In this document: positions 61,103 to 64,000 of the stretch, piece after piece
Layout of the letters: the number at the start of each line of letters is the position of its first letter
How positions within the stretch are numbered: position 1 is the first letter of the stretch
Assembly (NCBI GenBank): GCA_963795935.1
Contig: CAWCJO010000001.1
Coordinates: 1-64,000 of the forward strand
Direction of reading: 5' to 3'
From: JAICMB01 sp963795935
Lineage (GTDB): Bacteria > Acidobacteriota > Terriglobia > Bryobacterales > Bryobacteraceae
DNA: 64,000 nt
Notes under the pieces: model-generated
Databases searched by the model: none
Told to the model about the DNA's origin: nothing
The model's input: the letters and a program-made list of their open reading frames with translations, nothing else
Translations under genes and position numbers: made by a program

Positions 61103-64000
61103 GTGTGGATTGTCAGATTAGCTCTTCGGCGGCCTTACACCTTCGTCGTAATGGCGGTGCTCATGGGGGTGCTCGGCGCGATCGCGATCGTGACGATGCC
61201 GAAGGATATTTTCCCGTACATCAATATCCCGGTCGTTAGCGTTGTCTGGTCGTACAGCGGATTGCCCCCGCAGGAAATGGCGGACCGCGTGGTCACCATC
61301 GACGAACGCGCCATGACCACCACGGTAAACGACATCGAGCACATGGAATCGACGTCGTACAACGGCGTTTCCGTGATCAAGGTGTTCTTCCAGCCCAAGG
61401 CCAGCGTGGAGCTCGCCATCGCTCAAATCACGGCGCTCTGCCAAACGATCCTGCGTCCGCTTCCGCCGGGTATTTTCCCGCCGAACGTGGTCAAGTACGA
61501 CGCCTCCAGCGTGCCGATTCTGCAGCTCAGCATCGACAGCGAGACGCTGGGGGAACAACAGCTCTACGATTTCGGGCAGAACTTCATTCGCACGCAGCTC
61601 GCAACCGTGCAGGGGGCTTCGATCCCGCTGCCGTTTGGAGGCAAGTCCCCGGCCATCATGGTGGACATCGACCCCGAGGCGATGTATGCCAACCACGTTT
61701 CCGCCACGGACGTGTCAAACGCCATCGCGAACCAGAGCGTCATCCTTCCGGCGGGAACGGCCAAGGTCGGCCAGCGTGAATACTTCGTGCGGATGAATGG
61801 CAGCCCGGCGACGATCGGCGGGTTGAACGAGCTTCCCATCCGGACGATGAACGGCGCGACCGTGTACATCAAAGACATCGCGCAGGTCCGCGACGGCTAC
61901 CAGGTGCAAACGAACATTGTCCGCACCAACGGCACGCGCGCGGCCCTGCTGACGGTGCTAAAGAACGGCAAAGCATCGACGCTCGACATCGTCAAGGCGG
62001 TGAAAAACCAGATTCCGCAAATCATGGCGGGTCTGCCGAAAGCGTTGCGCATCACGGAGCTTTTCGATCAGTCGCTGTTCGTGCGCGCCGCGATCGACGG
62101 CGTTCTGCGCGAGGCATCTATTGCGGCCGGCCTCACCGGTCTGATGATTCTGTTGTTCCTGGGAAGCTGGCGCAGCACGCTCATCGTGTGCTGCTCGATC
62201 CCGCTGTCGATTCTGACCTCGCTGATCGTCCTCAGCGTATTGGGCGAAACCATCAACATCATGACCCTGGGCGGTCTGGCGCTGGCGGTCGGCATTCTGG
62301 TTGACGACGCGACGGTGGAAATCGAAAATATTCATCGCAACCTGGGCATGAAGAAGGCCATCACGCGCGCCATCCTGGACGGCGCGCAACAAATTGCGGT
62401 TCCGGCGTTCGTTTCGACGCTGGCGATTTGCATCGTGTTTGTGCCGGTACTGCTTTTGACGGGAGCGGCGAAATTCCTGTTCACGCCTCTCGCGATGGCC
62501 GTGGTGTTCGCAATGCTCACGTCCTACCTGCTGACGCGAACGCTGGTTCCAACCATGGTCCACTTTATGCTTCCGCCGGAAGTGGAGCTGTATCAAAAGG
62601 GCGAGCACGGGCACGCGGCCCAATCGCAAGGGTTCATATGGCGCGTACACCAGGCGTTTAACCGGCGTTTCGAGAGCATGCGGCAGTGGTACTGCGAAAC
62701 GCTGGATTGGGCGCTGCACCGGCGGGGGCTTGTCGTTACCGCGCTCGCTGTTTTCTACGTCGCTTCCTTTTTCCTGATCTTCGCCGTCGGCCGCGATTTC
62801 TTTCCTTACGTCGACTCGGGGCAGATGCGCTTGCACGTGCGGACCCCGCCGGGCACGCGGATCGAGCAGACGGAGCGCTATTTCGCCAATGTCGAGCGCG
62901 AGATCCGGCGCGTCATTCCGCCCAAAGAGCTCGATACCATCATGGACAACATCGGAATTCCCAACGGCGGCATCAACCTCGCTTATGGGGATGTCTCGAC
63001 GACGTCCAATTCGGACGGCGAGTTGCTGATCGCGCTCAAATCGGACCATCGTCCGACGCAGGAGTATCAGCGTATTCTGCGCAAGGATTTCGCGGAGAAA
63101 TTCCCGGATGTGACATTTTTCTTTTTGGCGGCGAACATTACCAACCAGATTCTGAACTTCGGAATTCCCGCGCCGCTCGACCTGCAAGTGGTTGGCCGCA
63201 ACGCCGCGGAGAATTATGAAATCGCCCGGCAGCTCGAGAAGCGAGTCGCGGGCGTCGCCGGCGCCGCGGACGTTCAGATCCGGCAGGACATGAACGCGCC
63301 CACCGTGGACGTGAACGTGGACCGCACGCTCGCCAACCAAGCGGGGCTGACGGAACGGGATATTGCCAACAGCATGTTCATCTCGCTGAGCTCCAGCGGC
63401 CAGGTAGCTCCCAATCAATGGCTGAACCCGCAAAATGGAGTCAGCTACCAGATCAGCGTGCAGACGCCGCAGTACCGCATCGACTCGTTCGACGCATTGA
63501 AGCGGACGCCGATCACGCCGGCCAACGACAGCTCCACTCAACTGCTTCAGAATTTCGTGACCACGCGCCGCACCGAGATGCCGATCATCGTTACTCACTA
63601 CAACGTGCAGCCGGAATTCGATATCTTCGCGAATGTGGATCGCCGCGACCTCGGCGGAGTGGCGAGCGACGTCGATAAGATTATCGCGGATACGCAGAAG
63701 CATCTTCCGCAGGGGACGACACTGAAAATGCGCGGCCAGGTGGACACCATGGAATCGTCCTTCGTGCGCCTCGGGCTAGGCTTGGTCTTTGCGATCCTAT
63801 TGGTGTACTTGCTGATGGTCGTCAATTTCCAATCCTGGATGGACCCCTTCATCATCCTCACGGCGATTCCCGGCGCGTTGGCAGGAATTCTATGGATGCT
63901 GTTCCTGACGGGGACCACGCTGAACGTGCCGTCGCTGATGGGTTCGATCATGGCGATCGGCGTGGCGACGGCGAACAGCATTCTGCTGGTCACCTTCGCG
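61103..64000 (+). CDS. RND efflux transporter permease subunit, cut by the window end
   Basis: The inner-membrane pump of a resistance-nodulation-division system. From GTG 61103 (MWIVRLALRRPYTFVVMAVL) the frame is open for 966 codons to the window edge; a full protein would have about 1050. Seen are the first helix and DIFPYINIPVVSVVWSYSGL, periplasmic porter domains, the helices AGLTGLMILLFLGSWRSTLI and TLGGLALAVGILVDDATVEI with the paired aspartates (DD) used for proton relay, a hydrophobic second-half start (LVVTALAVFYVASFFLIFAV), and LGLGLVFAILLVYLLMVVNF near the end. It is closest to HAE1/MdtB-like drug pumps. No membrane-fusion protein or outer-membrane channel gene is in the window. 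Confidence 0.95.
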   Translation, partial: MWIVRLALRRPYTFVVMAVLMGVLGAIAIVTMPKDIFPYINIPVVSVVWSYSGLPPQEMADRVVTIDERAMTTTVNDIEHMESTSYNGVSVIKVFFQPKASVELAIAQITALCQTILRPLPPGIFPPNVVKYDASSVPILQLSIDSETLGEQQLYDFGQNFIRTQLATVQGASIPLPFGGKSPAIMVDIDPEAMYANHVSATDVSNAIANQSVILPAGTAKVGQREYFVRMNGSPATIGGLNELPIRTMNGATVYIKDIAQVRDGYQVQTNIVRTNGTRAALLTVLKNGKASTLDIVKAVKNQIPQIMAGLPKALRITELFDQSLFVRAAIDGVLREASIAAGLTGLMILLFLGSWRSTLIVCCSIPLSILTSLIVLSVLGETINIMTLGGLALAVGILVDDATVEIENIHRNLGMKKAITRAILDGAQQIAVPAFVSTLAICIVFVPVLLLTGAAKFLFTPLAMAVVFAMLTSYLLTRTLVPTMVHFMLPPEVELYQKGEHGHAAQSQGFIWRVHQAFNRRFESMRQWYCETLDWALHRRGLVVTALAVFYVASFFLIFAVGRDFFPYVDSGQMRLHVRTPPGTRIEQTERYFANVEREIRRVIPPKELDTIMDNIGIPNGGINLAYGDVSTTSNSDGELLIALKSDHRPTQEYQRILRKDFAEKFPDVTFFFLAANITNQILNFGIPAPLDLQVVGRNAAENYEIARQLEKRVAGVAGAADVQIRQDMNAPTVDVNVDRTLANQAGLTERDIANSMFISLSSSGQVAPNQWLNPQNGVSYQISVQTPQYRIDSFDALKRTPITPANDSSTQLLQNFVTTRRTEMPIIVTHYNVQPEFDIFANVDRRDLGGVASDVDKIIADTQKHLPQGTTLKMRGQVDTMESSFVRLGLGLVFAILLVYLLMVVNFQSWMDPFIILTAIPGALAGILWMLFLTGTTLNVPSLMGSIMAIGVATANSILLVTFA

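Noticed and set aside
61958..63703. Long minus-strand open frame (581 codons)
   Set aside because: Antisense to the RND transporter, whose membrane segments and aspartate pair are unmistakable. The translation is a low-complexity mix of arginine, histidine and glutamine.
1..64000. tRNA, rRNA and CRISPR arrays
   Set aside because: No cloverleaf-like sequence with a TTC loop and CCA end, no rRNA signature and no regularly spaced repeats were seen on reading; a dedicated covariance search was not possible here.

Overview
This window looks like a chromosomal piece of a soil-type Acidobacteriota, most likely close to Candidatus Solibacter / Bryobacterales. The pointers are two PadR regulator plus large FtsX-like permease modules (the acidobacterial duplicated orphan permease type), Ser/Thr kinases with long tails, a family 5 glycoside hydrolase carrying what I recognise as the Solibacter-type C-terminal domain (TIGR03437), and high GC with short intergenic gaps. 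No tRNA, rRNA or CRISPR array was seen.

Sequence quality varies along the window. From about 13.2 to 35.9 kb nearly every gene is an intact frame. From 1 to 7 kb, and in patches near 8.8, 9.87, 36-38.3, 39.5, 41.4, 42.6, 44.6, 48.7, 49.9 and 56.4 kb, well conserved genes, including the normally essential uppP and ftsK, are interrupted by single-base indels. I read most of these as sequencing or assembly indels, but real decay cannot be excluded, especially for a kinase with an internal inversion (0.2-1.5 kb) and a collapsed molybdopterin-oxidoreductase locus (36.8-38.2 kb).

Layout: 0.2-6.6 kb broken kinase, uppP, ftsK, DUF433/DUF5615 pair and ankyrin protein. 7.0-12.9 kb a PadR-permease operon (minus strand) whose 3' third is duplicated; the two copies flank a higBA toxin-antitoxin operon and about 0.75 kb of unassigned DNA. 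13.2-15.35 kb the ruvA-ruvB-folK operon. 15.4-20.0 kb rsmE, a small BON-like protein, an MFS transporter and the GH5 enzyme. 20.1-26.3 kb a tightly overlapping operon of class III aminotransferase, tetratricopeptide-like protein, type III polyketide synthase, FAD monooxygenase, YceI-like protein, thioredoxin-like protein and an unknown protein. 26.5-36.8 kb a Ser/Thr kinase, fdhD, a LysM protein, an ABC exporter operon, several secreted unknown proteins, a YVTN propeller, a rhodanese with an in-frame TGA, and a DUF547 protein. 39.4-42.6 kb an acyl-CoA operon. 42.6-50.4 kb an esterase, a flippase-like protein, membrane proteins, an rRNA methyltransferase, an HdeD-like protein, a GT2 glycosyltransferase and a broken cytochrome c. 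50.5-54.1 kb three secreted hydrolases related to ceramidase, nucleotide phosphodiesterase and sphingomyelinase families. 54.1-57.1 kb the second PadR-permease module. 57.1-60.3 kb iscS-mnmA-acyltransferase. 60.3 kb to the edge an S-adenosylmethionine hydrolase and an RND pump cut by the window end.

The most interesting points are the type III polyketide synthase operon, the rhodanese with TGA at a usually cysteine position followed by a 7-bp stem, the higBA module between duplicated permease ends, a repeated intergenic element found twice at 3' gene ends, and a recurring arrangement of -10 boxes placed directly at start codons, which suggests leaderless transcripts.
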